DNA of 64,000 nt from Winogradskyella sp. PG-2 (lineage in GTDB: Bacteria > Bacteroidota > Bacteroidia > Flavobacteriales > Flavobacteriaceae). The notes under the pieces are model-generated. The model had not been told where the DNA came from and did no database searches. It was given only the letters and a program-made list of their open reading frames with translations. The stretch spans positions 1,548,001 through 1,612,000 of the forward strand of contig NZ_AP014583.1 of assembly GCF_000828715.1 (NCBI RefSeq). The letters run 5' to 3'. Both the position numbers and the translations under genes were made by a program. Positions 1 through 9,690 of the stretch are shown here, piece by piece (the stretch's first letter is position 1; each line of letters begins with the position of its first letter).

Positions 1-1
1 C

Positions 2-1270
2 GATTTAATAGCACCTCCTGTTTTAGGACAACAGTTTAATGATTTTATTACTGAGAATCCTAATATAGTTAGTAACGGAGCAGGTACATTGTTTTTATTT
101 GGTCCTTTTGATAAAACTACGGGTTCATATATTACTTATGCAAATACAGAAACAGCAAAATTAAGGAGTTCAAATGGCTATCGTGCTGCTTCTACGGATA
201 ATAGTACTTTTACTTTTACAGGTTTAGTAACGACTAAAGATGTATCTGCACCAGTATCCATATCTGATTCTTCATCACCAGAGTGGAACTTAATAGGTAA
301 TCCATACCCATCATATATTAAACTAAGTGATTTTTTAAGCTTAAATAACTCAAAATTTAATACAGAACGAGCAGGAATTTATGGTTATGATGGTAATGCT
401 ACTGATGGTTGGGTAATTTGGAACCAAGCCTATTCTGATGCTAATCCTAATGCTAAGATTGCACCAGGACAAGGTTTTTTAGTAGGTGTTAATTCTAGTG
501 ATATAAATTTTGATTTTACTTCTAACATGCGAGTTACTGGTAATTCTGATGATTTTATATCAGGTAGACAACCTGAGGTAAATATTTCTCATTTACAACT
601 TCAACTCAGTAATGAATCGAATTTTTATAAAACAGATTTTTATGTAACTGATAATGCGACGCTAGGACAAGATCCTAATTACGACTCTGAAATTTATGGT
701 TCTGCTCCGTCATTCTCCTTATATTCACATTTAGTTGAAGACAATGAGGATAAAGCAATAGGTGTTCAATCTATAGGCAATACCATATTATCAGATGTGA
801 TTATTCCGTTGGGTTTACATGTTGTTGCGGGTGAACAAGCTACAATTAGTATTTCTGAAACTACACTTAATGAAGAAGTAGAAATTTATTTAGAAGACAG
901 ACAGAATAATACATTCACTTTATTAAACAATTCAGTTTATAATTTGAACACTGATATAGCCCTAGTTGGTGCCGGTCGTTTTTATTTAAGATTTACCCAA
1001 AATAGCACACTTAATGTAAACAAAGATGAATTCAAGGGTATTAGAATTTATAACACTAACGCTACTAATACCATAACTGTTAAAGGTCATTTAGATAATA
1101 ATCCGACATTATATATATATGACCTACAAGGTAGATTGATGAAAGTAGAAACATTAGAATCAAATAGAAGTTCAAATAATATTCACGCATCCTATTTAAG
1201 CGCAGGTGTTTATGTAGTGAAGTTGAAGAATGACTATCAACAGAAAGTTGAAAAAATAATCGTTAAATAA
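2..1270 (+). CDS. Secreted protein with C-terminal T9SS sorting domain (5'-truncated by window edge)
   Basis: The frame is open from base 2, so the N-terminus lies outside the window; the TTG at 89 is internal. The visible part of about 422 residues is a beta-rich extracellular segment of the kind found in flavobacterial adhesins and surface proteins (WNLIGNPYPS is typical). The last 70 or so residues (YIYDLQGRLMKVE to SAGVYVVKLKN and KIIVK) form a type A sorting domain, which sends the protein through the outer membrane by the type IX system and is then cleaved. The passenger function cannot be told. A 26-bp-arm hairpin lies about 110 bp downstream. Confidence 0.85.
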   Translation, partial: DLIAPPVLGQQFNDFITENPNIVSNGAGTLFLFGPFDKTTGSYITYANTETAKLRSSNGYRAASTDNSTFTFTGLVTTKDVSAPVSISDSSSPEWNLIGNPYPSYIKLSDFLSLNNSKFNTERAGIYGYDGNATDGWVIWNQAYSDANPNAKIAPGQGFLVGVNSSDINFDFTSNMRVTGNSDDFISGRQPEVNISHLQLQLSNESNFYKTDFYVTDNATLGQDPNYDSEIYGSAPSFSLYSHLVEDNEDKAIGVQSIGNTILSDVIIPLGLHVVAGEQATISISETTLNEEVEIYLEDRQNNTFTLLNNSVYNLNTDIALVGAGRFYLRFTQNSTLNVNKDEFKGIRIYNTNATNTITVKGHLDNNPTLYIYDLQGRLMKVETLESNRSSNNIHASYLSAGVYVVKLKNDYQQKVEKIIVK

Positions 1271-1379
1271 ATTAGACATGCTTTATTTCATTATTAATCT
1301 AATTTTTTACCTCATAATTTTGGTAAAATTGTAATAACAACAATGGTATTTTAATAAAATACTTAAGGCTAACTTGGAT

Positions 1380-1443
1380 GACTTAGTATTAAATTTTAGA
1401 AACAACAATTATCTGCATTGTTTTTAAAATTTAATAATAAGTC
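1380..1443. terminator. Long imperfect hairpin in the T9SS intergenic region
   Basis: Arms 1380-1405 and 1418-1443 pair over 26 bp with one mismatch and one G-T pair around a 12-base loop. The stem is AT-rich and a T-rich stretch follows. It lies about 110 bp after the upstream T9SS gene. It could be a terminator, a processing site or a small palindromic element. Apart from this hairpin and the palindrome at 1517, I see nothing else in the 338-bp gap. Confidence 0.55.
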
Positions 1444-1516
1444 ATTTTATTTTGTAGTCTTTTTCTTTGATATTAATGTGTTAAAACCACAAATCAATGT
1501 TCTTTTACAAAGTTTG

Positions 1517-1532
1517 ACGAAAACGTTTTCGT
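1517..1532. promoter_or_regulatory. 16-bp perfect palindrome, LacI-family-like operator
   Basis: ACGAAAACGTTTTCGT is a perfect palindrome with a central CG, the form recognised by LacI/CcpA-type repressors. It sits 77 bp upstream of the start of the large T9SS gene, in the likely promoter region. No LacI-family gene is in the window, so the regulator would act from elsewhere. Assignment to LacI is inference from the shape. Confidence 0.5.
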
Positions 1533-1608
1533 AAAAATTCACATATTAACAAAAATTTAATATTTTCGTTAAATATTTAATAATATCAACACTAACTATT
1601 AGAAGAAA

Positions 1609-4600
1609 ATGAAGAAAAAATTATTTTTTCTAACGGGTGCAATAATTTTATTATTGCTTTCCGTTGGTACTTATGTCCTTTCGAATAACAATGAAGAATT
1701 AGATGTAACACTAGAACAAAAAAGAGAAGCTCATGCAAAGATTATAGCTAATTCCCCCTTCAAGGAAACATTAACTTGGGATAAGAGAAAACGAAAAAAG
1801 AAAGGGCTTCCTCCTAATCGTTATTTTGAACAAATGTGGGAACTTACGGTAAATCCAACTACAGGAAAATTGGATGATGGTGAATTGACATTACTAAGAG
1901 AACAACTAGAGTTAAACCGCATATCTGATAGAAACCCAGGTGAAGCAGGTAATAATTGGGATGAAAGAGGTCCTAATGACATTGGTGGTAGAACTCGAGC
2001 AATATTATTTGATCCTAATGATGCTACTGGCAATATAGTTTATGCAGGTGGAGTTAGTGGTGGATTATGGAAAAATTTAAATATTACTAGTTCATCATCT
2101 CAATGGGAGCGTATTGTAAATATACCAGGAAACTTATCTGTTACTTCTATTACGGTTGATCCAAATAACTCTAATCGTTGGTATGTTGGTACAGGTGAAC
2201 AATATACAGCAGGTGATGTAGTGGGTAATGGAGTTTATGTTACCAATGATGGTGGTAATACATGGAATTCGGTAAATATTCCTCCAGCGGGACCAGGTAC
2301 TTTTGAGTTTAATGCTTCAAATTTATTCTTGTCAGGTATTTTTTATGTTAATGATATCATAGCGTGGAATAATAATGGTAATACTGAATTATTTGTTGGT
2401 GTAGGAGCACATGTTTATGGGGCTGCAAGTAGTCCAACAAATTGGTTAGGATTGCAAACTGCCGGATTATATCGTTCAACAAACGATGGCACAACTTGGA
2501 GCAGAATAGAAACTACTAATCTTCAGTTTGATTTCTCAGGAACTGCTTATCCAATTATTCCAAACGATTTTGAGATAGGTGCTGATAATAAGTTATGGAT
2601 GGGTACGATTACGACACCAGGTATTGGTGGTTCAGGTGGTGGTCGTGTATTTAGCACTACGAACGGAGGTACTTGGACTGAAGCAGGTGCTTCACCTTTA
2701 ACGGACTCAAATAGAGTTGAAATTGCTGTTTCGTCTAGTAATGCCAATAAAATGTATGCGTTGACGCAAGGAGTTAATAGTCCAGTTCACGTATATACAA
2801 CGACTAATGGATTTGGCAGTATATCAAATGGAGCTTTACCTAATGATGCTGATAATGGAATTGCAGCAAATGATTTCTGTAGAGGTCAAGCATTTTACGA
2901 TTTAATGATTGAGGTTGATCCAAGCAATGATAATATTGTATATGTTGGTGGAATTGATTTGTTCAGATCTACTAATAGTACAAGCTCTTGGACACAAATT
3001 TCAAAGTGGTCTAATAATCCAGGATTGAACACCTTAAATGCGCCATTGGTTCATGCTGATCAACACGCAATGACCTTTAGACCAGGCAACTCAAATCAAG
3101 CCGTTTTTGGAAATGATGGCGGGATTTATTATGCATCAAGTTTATCGGCTGCTTCTGGTAGTAGCACATCTATTGGTGTTAGAAATAATAATTATAATGT
3201 TACACAATATGTAAAGGCAGGAATAGGTCCTGATGGAAATGGATCTACTAATGTTATTTTTACTGCTGGCGCACAAGATAATGGTTCGCAGGCTTTTAGA
3301 GGATCTAATGCGTCGCCAGGAATAAATGGCTCAGAAGAGTTGTCAGATGGTGATGGTTTTTACACTTTTGTGGATAAAGATGGTCAATACATGATAGCTA
3401 CATTTGTGGCTAATGTAATTTATAGATTTAACTTACCATGGAATGGTTTAGGAAGGAGGCAAGGAGGTGCTACGACTTTATCAAATGATCAAGCACGTGG
3501 TGATTTTGTGAATCAAATGGATTATGATGATGATGCAAATCGTTTATTAACCAACAACTCTAATACATCTCAAAATGCCATAAAATCTATAAACGTTGCG
3601 TCTAATTCAAGTGGAAGTTTGACGAACACTTTATTGACAGCAGAGCCTTCTGCGTTTAGAGCTTCACCTTTTGCAAATAACGTATGGCATGTGGGATTAA
3701 AAAACGGTGATTTAATTAGATTATCTAATGTTACAAATACTAATGCAACATGGACAAGTATATCTACACCTTTTGTAGGTTCGGTATCATCTATAAGATA
3801 TGGTGAGACGTCAAACGATATTTTTGTAACTATTCATAACTATGGAGTAACAAGCGTTTGGGCTACTTCCAATGGTGGATCAAATTGGATAAATAAAGAA
3901 GGTGACCTCCCTAACATTCCAGTTAGAGATATGCTTCAAAATCCTTTAAATAGAGATGAGGCAATTCTTGCTACTCAACTAGGTGTTTGGTCAACATCAA
4001 ACTTTAATTCTACTAACCCTAACTGGACTCAAGCATATAATGGAATGAGTGATGTGAGTGTAACGTCTCTTGATTATTGGGCCGTTAATGGTGATGATAG
4101 CAACAATCAAATTATTGCTTCAACCTATGGTAGAGGTGTATTTACAGGATCATTCACAGCGACTACAGTTTTAGATACAGAAGCACCGACTACACCAACA
4201 AACTTGGTTGCGTCTAATACAACACAAAGCACAACAGATTTAAGCTGGTCGGCATCTACAGATAATGTTGGTGTATCTGATTATGATATATTGCAAGACG
4301 GATCAGTAATAGCCACTGTTTCTAACACTAATTATCAAGTAATAGGTTTAAGCGCTAATACGACTTATGCGTTTAGAGTAAGAGCAAATGACGCAGCAGG
4401 TAATCAGTCTGCTAATAGTAATGTTGAAAATGTAACAACTGATGCGCCAGATACAACAGCTCCTACGGATCCAACCAATTTAACAGCTTCTGGTGTTACT
4501 TCATCTTCTGTGAATTTATCATGGACAGCTGCAACAGATAATGTAGCAGTAACTTCTTATGATATTCTAAGAGATGGCACTATTATTGGAAATTCCGTTA

Positions 4601-7179
4601 ATACTAGTTTTACTGTTTCTGGCTTAAATCCAGAAACGCAATATACATTTACTGTGGTTGCAAAGGATGCTGCGGGAAATATTTCTAATGCTAGTAATGC
4701 TGCTGTTGTAACAACGGATGCGGTACCAGTGACTTATTGTAGCTCTCAAAGCTCAAATGTTAATGATGAATATATTAGTAGAGTTCAATTGAATACTATA
4801 GATAATAGTTCTGGAGCTCAATTTTATTCAGATTTTACTTCAATTTCAACAAGCTTAACTAAAGGTTCTGAATATACAATCACTGTTACTCCAACTTGGA
4901 CAGGTACATTGTATAATGAAGGTTACTCAGTTTGGATTGATTTTAATCGTGATGGTGATTTTACTGATGCTAATGAGCAAGTCTTTACACAATCACCAAC
5001 ACAAACAACACCTGTTAGTGGTAGTTTTACAGTTCCAGTAACCGCTTCTGAGGTAGCTACTCGAATGCGTGTTACTATGAGTTATAATGCCACTGTAGAT
5101 TCATGTGCATCTTTCACTTATGGTGAAGTTGAAGATTACACGGTTATTATCGAAGGATCTGGACCTGATAATACTGCACCAATTATAACATTAAATGGAG
5201 CTTCAAGCATCGATTTGAATGTTGGTGAAACGTATACAGAGTTAGGTGCTACAGCTACAGATAATGTAGATGGGGATTTAACATCTAGTATTGTAACTTC
5301 TGGTTCTGTCAATACGAATGTTGCAGGAACTTACACAGTTACTTATAGTGTTAGTGATGCTGCAGGCAATAATGCCTCAGCTAATAGAACTGTGAATGTT
5401 AATGCTGATACAACTGCTCCGATTATTACATTAAATGGCCCATCAAATATTACATTAGAATTGGGTGAGGCATATAGTGAACAAGGAGCTACGGCTACAG
5501 ATAATGTAGATGGTAATTTAACATCAAGTATTGTAACTTCTGGTTCAGTCAATGTCAACATTGCTGGAGCTTATATTATCACTTATAGTGTTAGCGATGC
5601 TGCTGGTAATAATGCTTCTACAACAAGAACAGTTACTGTAAACCCGGATACTACAGCTCCAATTATAACGTTAAATGGAGCTTCAGCTATCGATTTAAAC
5701 GTTGGTGATACATATAATGAATTAGGAGCAACTGCAACGGATAACTTTGATGGGGATATTACATCTAGTATTGTTATTTCTGGCACAGTAAACACAAATG
5801 TAGTTGGAGCATATACAGTTAATTATAATGTAAGTGATTCATCAGGTAATAATGCATCTCAAGTGAGTAGAACGGTTAATATAAATGATGTTTCTAGTGG
5901 TTGTATAGGAGGTATTTCAACTTTCCCTTATGCAGAAAGTTTTGAGTCTGGTGATGGTTGGACTCAAGCTAGTGGAGATGATGGTAACTGGGTTAATGGT
6001 AGTAATAATACACCTTCTAATACTACTGGTCCAAGTTCAGCTTCAGATGGTACATCCTACATGTTCTTAGAAGCCTCTACGAATAATAGTCCAGGACAAA
6101 TAGGGCCTAATGCTTCTGCTATTTTAGAAAGTCCATGTTTTGATCTTACAGGTAAAACGAGTGCTAAGTTTGATTTCCAGAATCATATGTATGGAACAAA
6201 TATTGGATCCTTATCTTTAGACCTGTCTACAGACGAAGGAGGAACATGGACTTCAGTATGGAGTTTATCTGGTAATCAAGGGAATCAGTGGAATCAAGAA
6301 TCAGTTGATCTTACTTCATACGTGGGTCAATCAATAAGCTTACGATTCGTAGGGACAACAGGTTCTAGCTGGAGAAGTGATATAGCAATTGATGATATAC
6401 AGTTCACTACAGATGATGGCTCAGGTTCAGGAGGATGTGATGTCTTAAATTTTAATGACTATACACTTAATTCATTCTCTACCCAAGATAATGATGGTGC
6501 TAATTCCATTAGTAATGGCGGAGTTTCTCTGACATTAACTAATAATACATGGAAATATATTAATTTCCCTTACACAGTTACTAGCAATACCGTTATAGAA
6601 TTAGAGTTTAGTAGTACTTCTGAAGGTGAAATACATGGAATAGGATTTGAGAATAATAATTCATTAACATCCACTTTCTACTTTAAGTTTTATGGAACGC
6701 AAAATTATGGTATTACAAATTTTGACAATTATTCTAATGGAGTTGTCACTTATGTAATCCCTGTAGGTGATTCTTATACCGGAAGTATGGATAGACTTGT
6801 TTTTATTAATGATAATGACGCTGGATCTGGAAATAATTCAACTTTTTCCAATGTCAAAATTTATGAAACGTCATGTTCAGGTACAACTGCCACTCCAATT
6901 CCTTTTGGAACTAGAGATGATGTTTTAGGTAATGAAAATGAAGTTAATTCGAATGCTTTCACAGTTTACCCTAATCCGGTTAAGGACGTTTTATTTGTAA
7001 AAGCTAATTTTATATCTAAGGAAACAACTAGTTATAGAATACTTAATATGCTTGGACAAACTGTTAATCGAGGTGAAAATTATAGTGAGATAAATGTAAG
7101 GACTCTTGATGGAGGAGTTTATTTCATAGAATTAGCAACTGGAGATGAAATAGTCTTAAAAAGATTCATTAAGCAATGA
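1609..7179 (+). CDS. Giant multidomain T9SS secreted protein: sortilin-like beta-propeller, FN3, GEVED and DUF5011 repeats
   Basis: This 1856-residue surface or secreted protein starts with an ATG shortly after AGAAGAAA; the first 25 residues are a signal or anchor segment. Domains in order: BNR/VPS10-like propeller (about 110-850, with repeated DGG.TW and WxxGTGE-type motifs), two fibronectin III domains (about 858-945 and 948-1038), a GEVED domain (about 1043-1181, ending GEVEDYTVII), three near-identical DUF5011/HYR-like Ig repeats (about 1187-1428), a MAM-like or choice-of-anchor-J jelly roll (about 1431-1605), a further beta module, and a type A sorting domain (about 1783-1856, from FTVYPNPVKD). 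The tail after the propeller looks like spacer and carbohydrate- or surface-binding modules. Substrate and catalytic activity cannot be read. A bidirectional terminator follows. Confidence 0.9.
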   Translation: MKKKLFFLTGAIILLLLSVGTYVLSNNNEELDVTLEQKREAHAKIIANSPFKETLTWDKRKRKKKGLPPNRYFEQMWELTVNPTTGKLDDGELTLLREQLELNRISDRNPGEAGNNWDERGPNDIGGRTRAILFDPNDATGNIVYAGGVSGGLWKNLNITSSSSQWERIVNIPGNLSVTSITVDPNNSNRWYVGTGEQYTAGDVVGNGVYVTNDGGNTWNSVNIPPAGPGTFEFNASNLFLSGIFYVNDIIAWNNNGNTELFVGVGAHVYGAASSPTNWLGLQTAGLYRSTNDGTTWSRIETTNLQFDFSGTAYPIIPNDFEIGADNKLWMGTITTPGIGGSGGGRVFSTTNGGTWTEAGASPLTDSNRVEIAVSSSNANKMYALTQGVNSPVHVYTTTNGFGSISNGALPNDADNGIAANDFCRGQAFYDLMIEVDPSNDNIVYVGGIDLFRSTNSTSSWTQISKWSNNPGLNTLNAPLVHADQHAMTFRPGNSNQAVFGNDGGIYYASSLSAASGSSTSIGVRNNNYNVTQYVKAGIGPDGNGSTNVIFTAGAQDNGSQAFRGSNASPGINGSEELSDGDGFYTFVDKDGQYMIATFVANVIYRFNLPWNGLGRRQGGATTLSNDQARGDFVNQMDYDDDANRLLTNNSNTSQNAIKSINVASNSSGSLTNTLLTAEPSAFRASPFANNVWHVGLKNGDLIRLSNVTNTNATWTSISTPFVGSVSSIRYGETSNDIFVTIHNYGVTSVWATSNGGSNWINKEGDLPNIPVRDMLQNPLNRDEAILATQLGVWSTSNFNSTNPNWTQAYNGMSDVSVTSLDYWAVNGDDSNNQIIASTYGRGVFTGSFTATTVLDTEAPTTPTNLVASNTTQSTTDLSWSASTDNVGVSDYDILQDGSVIATVSNTNYQVIGLSANTTYAFRVRANDAAGNQSANSNVENVTTDAPDTTAPTDPTNLTASGVTSSSVNLSWTAATDNVAVTSYDILRDGTIIGNSVNTSFTVSGLNPETQYTFTVVAKDAAGNISNASNAAVVTTDAVPVTYCSSQSSNVNDEYISRVQLNTIDNSSGAQFYSDFTSISTSLTKGSEYTITVTPTWTGTLYNEGYSVWIDFNRDGDFTDANEQVFTQSPTQTTPVSGSFTVPVTASEVATRMRVTMSYNATVDSCASFTYGEVEDYTVIIEGSGPDNTAPIITLNGASSIDLNVGETYTELGATATDNVDGDLTSSIVTSGSVNTNVAGTYTVTYSVSDAAGNNASANRTVNVNADTTAPIITLNGPSNITLELGEAYSEQGATATDNVDGNLTSSIVTSGSVNVNIAGAYIITYSVSDAAGNNASTTRTVTVNPDTTAPIITLNGASAIDLNVGDTYNELGATATDNFDGDITSSIVISGTVNTNVVGAYTVNYNVSDSSGNNASQVSRTVNINDVSSGCIGGISTFPYAESFESGDGWTQASGDDGNWVNGSNNTPSNTTGPSSASDGTSYMFLEASTNNSPGQIGPNASAILESPCFDLTGKTSAKFDFQNHMYGTNIGSLSLDLSTDEGGTWTSVWSLSGNQGNQWNQESVDLTSYVGQSISLRFVGTTGSSWRSDIAIDDIQFTTDDGSGSGGCDVLNFNDYTLNSFSTQDNDGANSISNGGVSLTLTNNTWKYINFPYTVTSNTVIELEFSSTSEGEIHGIGFENNNSLTSTFYFKFYGTQNYGITNFDNYSNGVVTYVIPVGDSYTGSMDRLVFINDNDAGSGNNSTFSNVKIYETSCSGTTATPIPFGTRDDVLGNENEVNSNAFTVYPNPVKDVLFVKANFISKETTSYRILNMLGQTVNRGENYSEINVRTLDGGVYFIELATGDEIVLKRFIKQ
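5167..5889 (+). repeat. Three tandem 240-bp DUF5011-like coding repeats
   Basis: Units begin near 5167, 5407 and 5647, each opening with TAPIITLNG and containing GATATDN.DG and SVSDAAGNNAS-type segments. Units 1 and 2 are close at DNA level, which suggests recent duplication or gene conversion. They lie inside the large T9SS gene and act as repeated Ig-like spacer domains. Confidence 0.85.
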
Positions 7180-7206
7180 CACTAACCTATTAATTTTATG
7201 AATATA

Positions 7207-7236
7207 AAAAACCCAGAAGTTAACTTCTGGGTTTTT
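7207..7236. terminator. Perfect 30-bp palindromic bidirectional terminator
   Basis: Two 15-base arms meet without a gap at GTTAAC. AAAAACCC on one side and GGGTTTTT on the other give a U-tract in both directions. It sits between the convergent stops of the T9SS gene (7179) and the exonuclease gene (7237), so it can end both transcripts. Confidence 0.85.
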
Positions 7237-7950
7237 CTATATATGCTTTATTTCATTGTCATCCAGTAACTCATCACCTCTTAGCCTCAAGAAAATCTGT
7301 GCAACGGCTATAGTATCTTTTTCACAATATGTAATAATGCGATCAATATCGTTGTTTTTATAGTAAACATTATACACTTCACTACCATCTATATCATCTT
7401 TTGGAGATGGAATGCCTAAAACATTTGTTAATAATTTTAAAGATGTATAGGTTTTGTAATCTCCAAACTTCCAGAGCTCTAGTGTGTCTAGATGAGGCAC
7501 TTCCCAAGGTTTCTTTCCAAATAAATTTAGTTTATAAGGTAATTCAATATTATGAATTATCATACGTCTAGCGATGTATGGAAAATCAAATTCTTTACCA
7601 TTATGCGCACAAAGTAAGTGTTTATTAGAACTGAAGTGAGAGATTAATATATTTTTAAAGTCTTTTAAAATCTTAATTTCATCACCATAAAAAGAAGTGA
7701 CTCTAAATGTTCTAACATCTCCTTCCATTTTAAAATAACCAACAGATATGCATATAATTTTTCCGAACTCAGCCCAAATACCAGCGCGATCGTAAAACTC
7801 TTCTGCTGTGAATTCTTCTTTGCGTTGGTAGTGCGATTTAGCACTCCAAAGCTCTTGTTTTGTAGAATCTAGCTCAGAGAAATTTTCCATTTCAGGAACG
7901 GTTTCTATATCTAAGAATAATATGTTTTCTAAATTGAATTTTTTAATCAT
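7237..7950 (-). CDS. Predicted 3'-5' exonuclease, PolB-exonuclease-like (DEDD type)
   Basis: This is a ribonuclease-H-fold exonuclease of 237 residues. Exo I is FLDIETVPE (D14, E16), Exo II lies in AHNGKEFDFPYIARR, and Exo III is near YCEKDTIAVAQI, matching the predicted exonucleases related to the DNA polymerase B proofreading domain (PF10108-like). The length suits a free-standing nuclease with no polymerase. It is the last gene before the palindromic terminator; the hydrolase gene upstream starts a separate group. Likely cytoplasmic DNA or RNA end processing; the substrate is unknown. Confidence 0.85.
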   Translation of the reverse strand: MIKKFNLENILFLDIETVPEMENFSELDSTKQELWSAKSHYQRKEEFTAEEFYDRAGIWAEFGKIICISVGYFKMEGDVRTFRVTSFYGDEIKILKDFKNILISHFSSNKHLLCAHNGKEFDFPYIARRMIIHNIELPYKLNLFGKKPWEVPHLDTLELWKFGDYKTYTSLKLLTNVLGIPSPKDDIDGSEVYNVYYKNNDIDRIITYCEKDTIAVAQIFLRLRGDELLDDNEIKHI

Positions 7951-7972
7951 AGTTGTTACAGTCTGTTTTCTA

Positions 7973-9124
7973 TTAGTTTAACATCTCATAAGCTTCAGTC
8001 AAAAGTGAATAAAAGTCTGCTGAATGAGGATCTACATCTGGATTAGATTTTTCTATACTATGCCCAAGTCTAACAACAATTACATTGTCTTCAGGTATAA
8101 CAATTACATACTGACCTAGATGTCCACGCATATAAAACACTTCTTTCTCATCAAAGCTTGCCAACCACCAACCATAACCATATTGAGGGTTATCAATAAA
8201 GCGTGGTTTTACTGATTTAGCGACAAAAGCAGAATCTAAAATCTGTTTTCCATTCCATTTGCCATGGTTTTTAAATAGTTTCCCATAGCGCGCAAAGTCT
8301 TTTGCATTACTAGCAATACAACAATATGCTTTTACTAAATCATGGTCTTCACTATCTACTTGCCAAAGTGTTGAGTTTTCTGCTCCTAATGGCTTCCAAA
8401 AACTGTCCTCAAAATAATCATAGAGTTTTTTACCACTGGCTTTTTCAATCACCATAGCTAACATTTGAGTGTCACCACTTGCATATTTAAAGCTCTTACC
8501 TGGATCTGTATCCATTTTCAGCCCGTTCATCACTTTGGCTAAATCATCATCAAAATAAGCTCTTGTGGTAATAGATAGAGGCGAGTAATAAGCTTCATCC
8601 CAATTAGTGCCTGAGCTCATACTCGATAAATCACCAACCGTCATTTTAGCTGCTTTTCCGTCACAAAATGCTGGTAGAAAATCACAAACAGGTTGATTTA
8701 AACTTTTTATATAACCGTCTTCTATAGCTTTTTGCATCAATCCAGAGACGTAGCTTTTAGCCATCGAGAAACTGTTAGATTTAGAATCTTCGTTAAACCC
8801 ATCGTAATAGTTTTCGAACCAAATACTATCATTTTTTATGATTACAAATGCAATAGTCCCTGTTGCTGTATTTATTGATTTTAGTCCTGAAGTTTCTTTT
8901 ACGCTATTGTAGTTTATATGATTTGGCCAAGGTTGAGGTGTTGAAATATCTATAGTTTGGTTATCAAATTCTTTATAATCTTCTAAATATGCTGTAGTAT
9001 GACCTTTCATGTAAATGGTTCTTACAGCTTTGATAAGGTAATCTGTGTCTGTGATGTATAAAACAGCTATTAATAAACCGAAAAAGATGATTAAAAACTT
9101 GAATAATTTTTTAAGGAACTTCAT
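7973..9124 (-). CDS. Serine hydrolase, class C beta-lactamase-like, membrane-anchored
   Basis: The 383-residue protein begins with a hydrophobic segment (residues about 8-26) that should anchor it in the inner membrane with the enzyme in the periplasm. The beta-lactamase/penicillin-binding fold is shown by the SMAK tetrad (S120, K123), the YAS triad near residue 220 and an HLG motif near the C-terminus (MRGHLGQYV). Family members are mostly esterases, D-amino-acid peptidases or transpeptidase-like enzymes rather than resistance lactamases. It lies 12 bp downstream of the DUF4442 gene, so the two are probably co-transcribed. Confidence 0.88.
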   Translation of the reverse strand: MKFLKKLFKFLIIFFGLLIAVLYITDTDYLIKAVRTIYMKGHTTAYLEDYKEFDNQTIDISTPQPWPNHINYNSVKETSGLKSINTATGTIAFVIIKNDSIWFENYYDGFNEDSKSNSFSMAKSYVSGLMQKAIEDGYIKSLNQPVCDFLPAFCDGKAAKMTVGDLSSMSSGTNWDEAYYSPLSITTRAYFDDDLAKVMNGLKMDTDPGKSFKYASGDTQMLAMVIEKASGKKLYDYFEDSFWKPLGAENSTLWQVDSEDHDLVKAYCCIASNAKDFARYGKLFKNHGKWNGKQILDSAFVAKSVKPRFIDNPQYGYGWWLASFDEKEVFYMRGHLGQYVIVIPEDNVIVVRLGHSIEKSNPDVDPHSADFYSLLTEAYEMLN

Positions 9125-9136
9125 TAAGTTAGTGTA

Positions 9137-9658
9137 TTAGTTATTTTCTTTGCGTTGCTTTAATTTGTCTTTATAAAAACATTTATCTGCGATATAAAGT
9201 GTTTTATTAAAAGTAGCAATTATATTTTGGTTGTCATCAACTAGACTCATGGTTTTGACAATATCAATTTGATTGTTCTCTCTTACAGACTGCTTTATAT
9301 TGGAAATTTCTTCTGCAGTAAAAATAAACTCACCATAAATAGTTGATTTAGCAGGTTTTTTATAACGGGCTTTGACGCTTTTATCCCAAACCACATAATC
9401 CTCACCAAGGATTTGAATCAATTGAATCATATAAATAGGGTCTGTTGCTGACAACATACTACCACCGAATATTGAACCTGCATAATTGCGGTTTTTCCAG
9501 TTGAGCCTTAGTCTTATTTTTACATAATGTAGATCATCACTGACTTCAATTAGTTTTGCTGTAGTTCTGCTATACATTGGTGACCAATTAAAACCATATT
9601 TATAAATGGTGGACACCTTAATAAATCGTTTTAAAAATTCTGTTCCAGATTTATACAT
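9137..9658 (-). CDS. DUF4442 hotdog-fold protein (putative acyl-CoA thioesterase)
   Basis: A 173-residue protein with the features of the DUF4442 branch of the hotdog superfamily: a conserved RNYAGSIFGGSMLSATDPI core and a VWDKSVKARYKKPAKS strand. Relatives act on, or are proposed to act on, acyl-CoA or acyl-ACP thioesters as cytoplasmic oligomers. No Glu/Asp catalytic residue can be assigned confidently by eye. Co-directional with the hydrolase downstream. Confidence 0.8.
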   Translation of the reverse strand: MYKSGTEFLKRFIKVSTIYKYGFNWSPMYSRTTAKLIEVSDDLHYVKIRLRLNWKNRNYAGSIFGGSMLSATDPIYMIQLIQILGEDYVVWDKSVKARYKKPAKSTIYGEFIFTAEEISNIKQSVRENNQIDIVKTMSLVDDNQNIIATFNKTLYIADKCFYKDKLKQRKENN

Positions 9659-9690
9659 TTATAGTCATCTAAAATTTAGAAGTGTTAATA

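Noticed and set aside
5343..5795. Minus-strand ORFs of 70-72 residues opposite the DUF5011 repeats
   Set aside because: Shadows of a repetitive coding sequence; the two resemble each other only because the repeats do.
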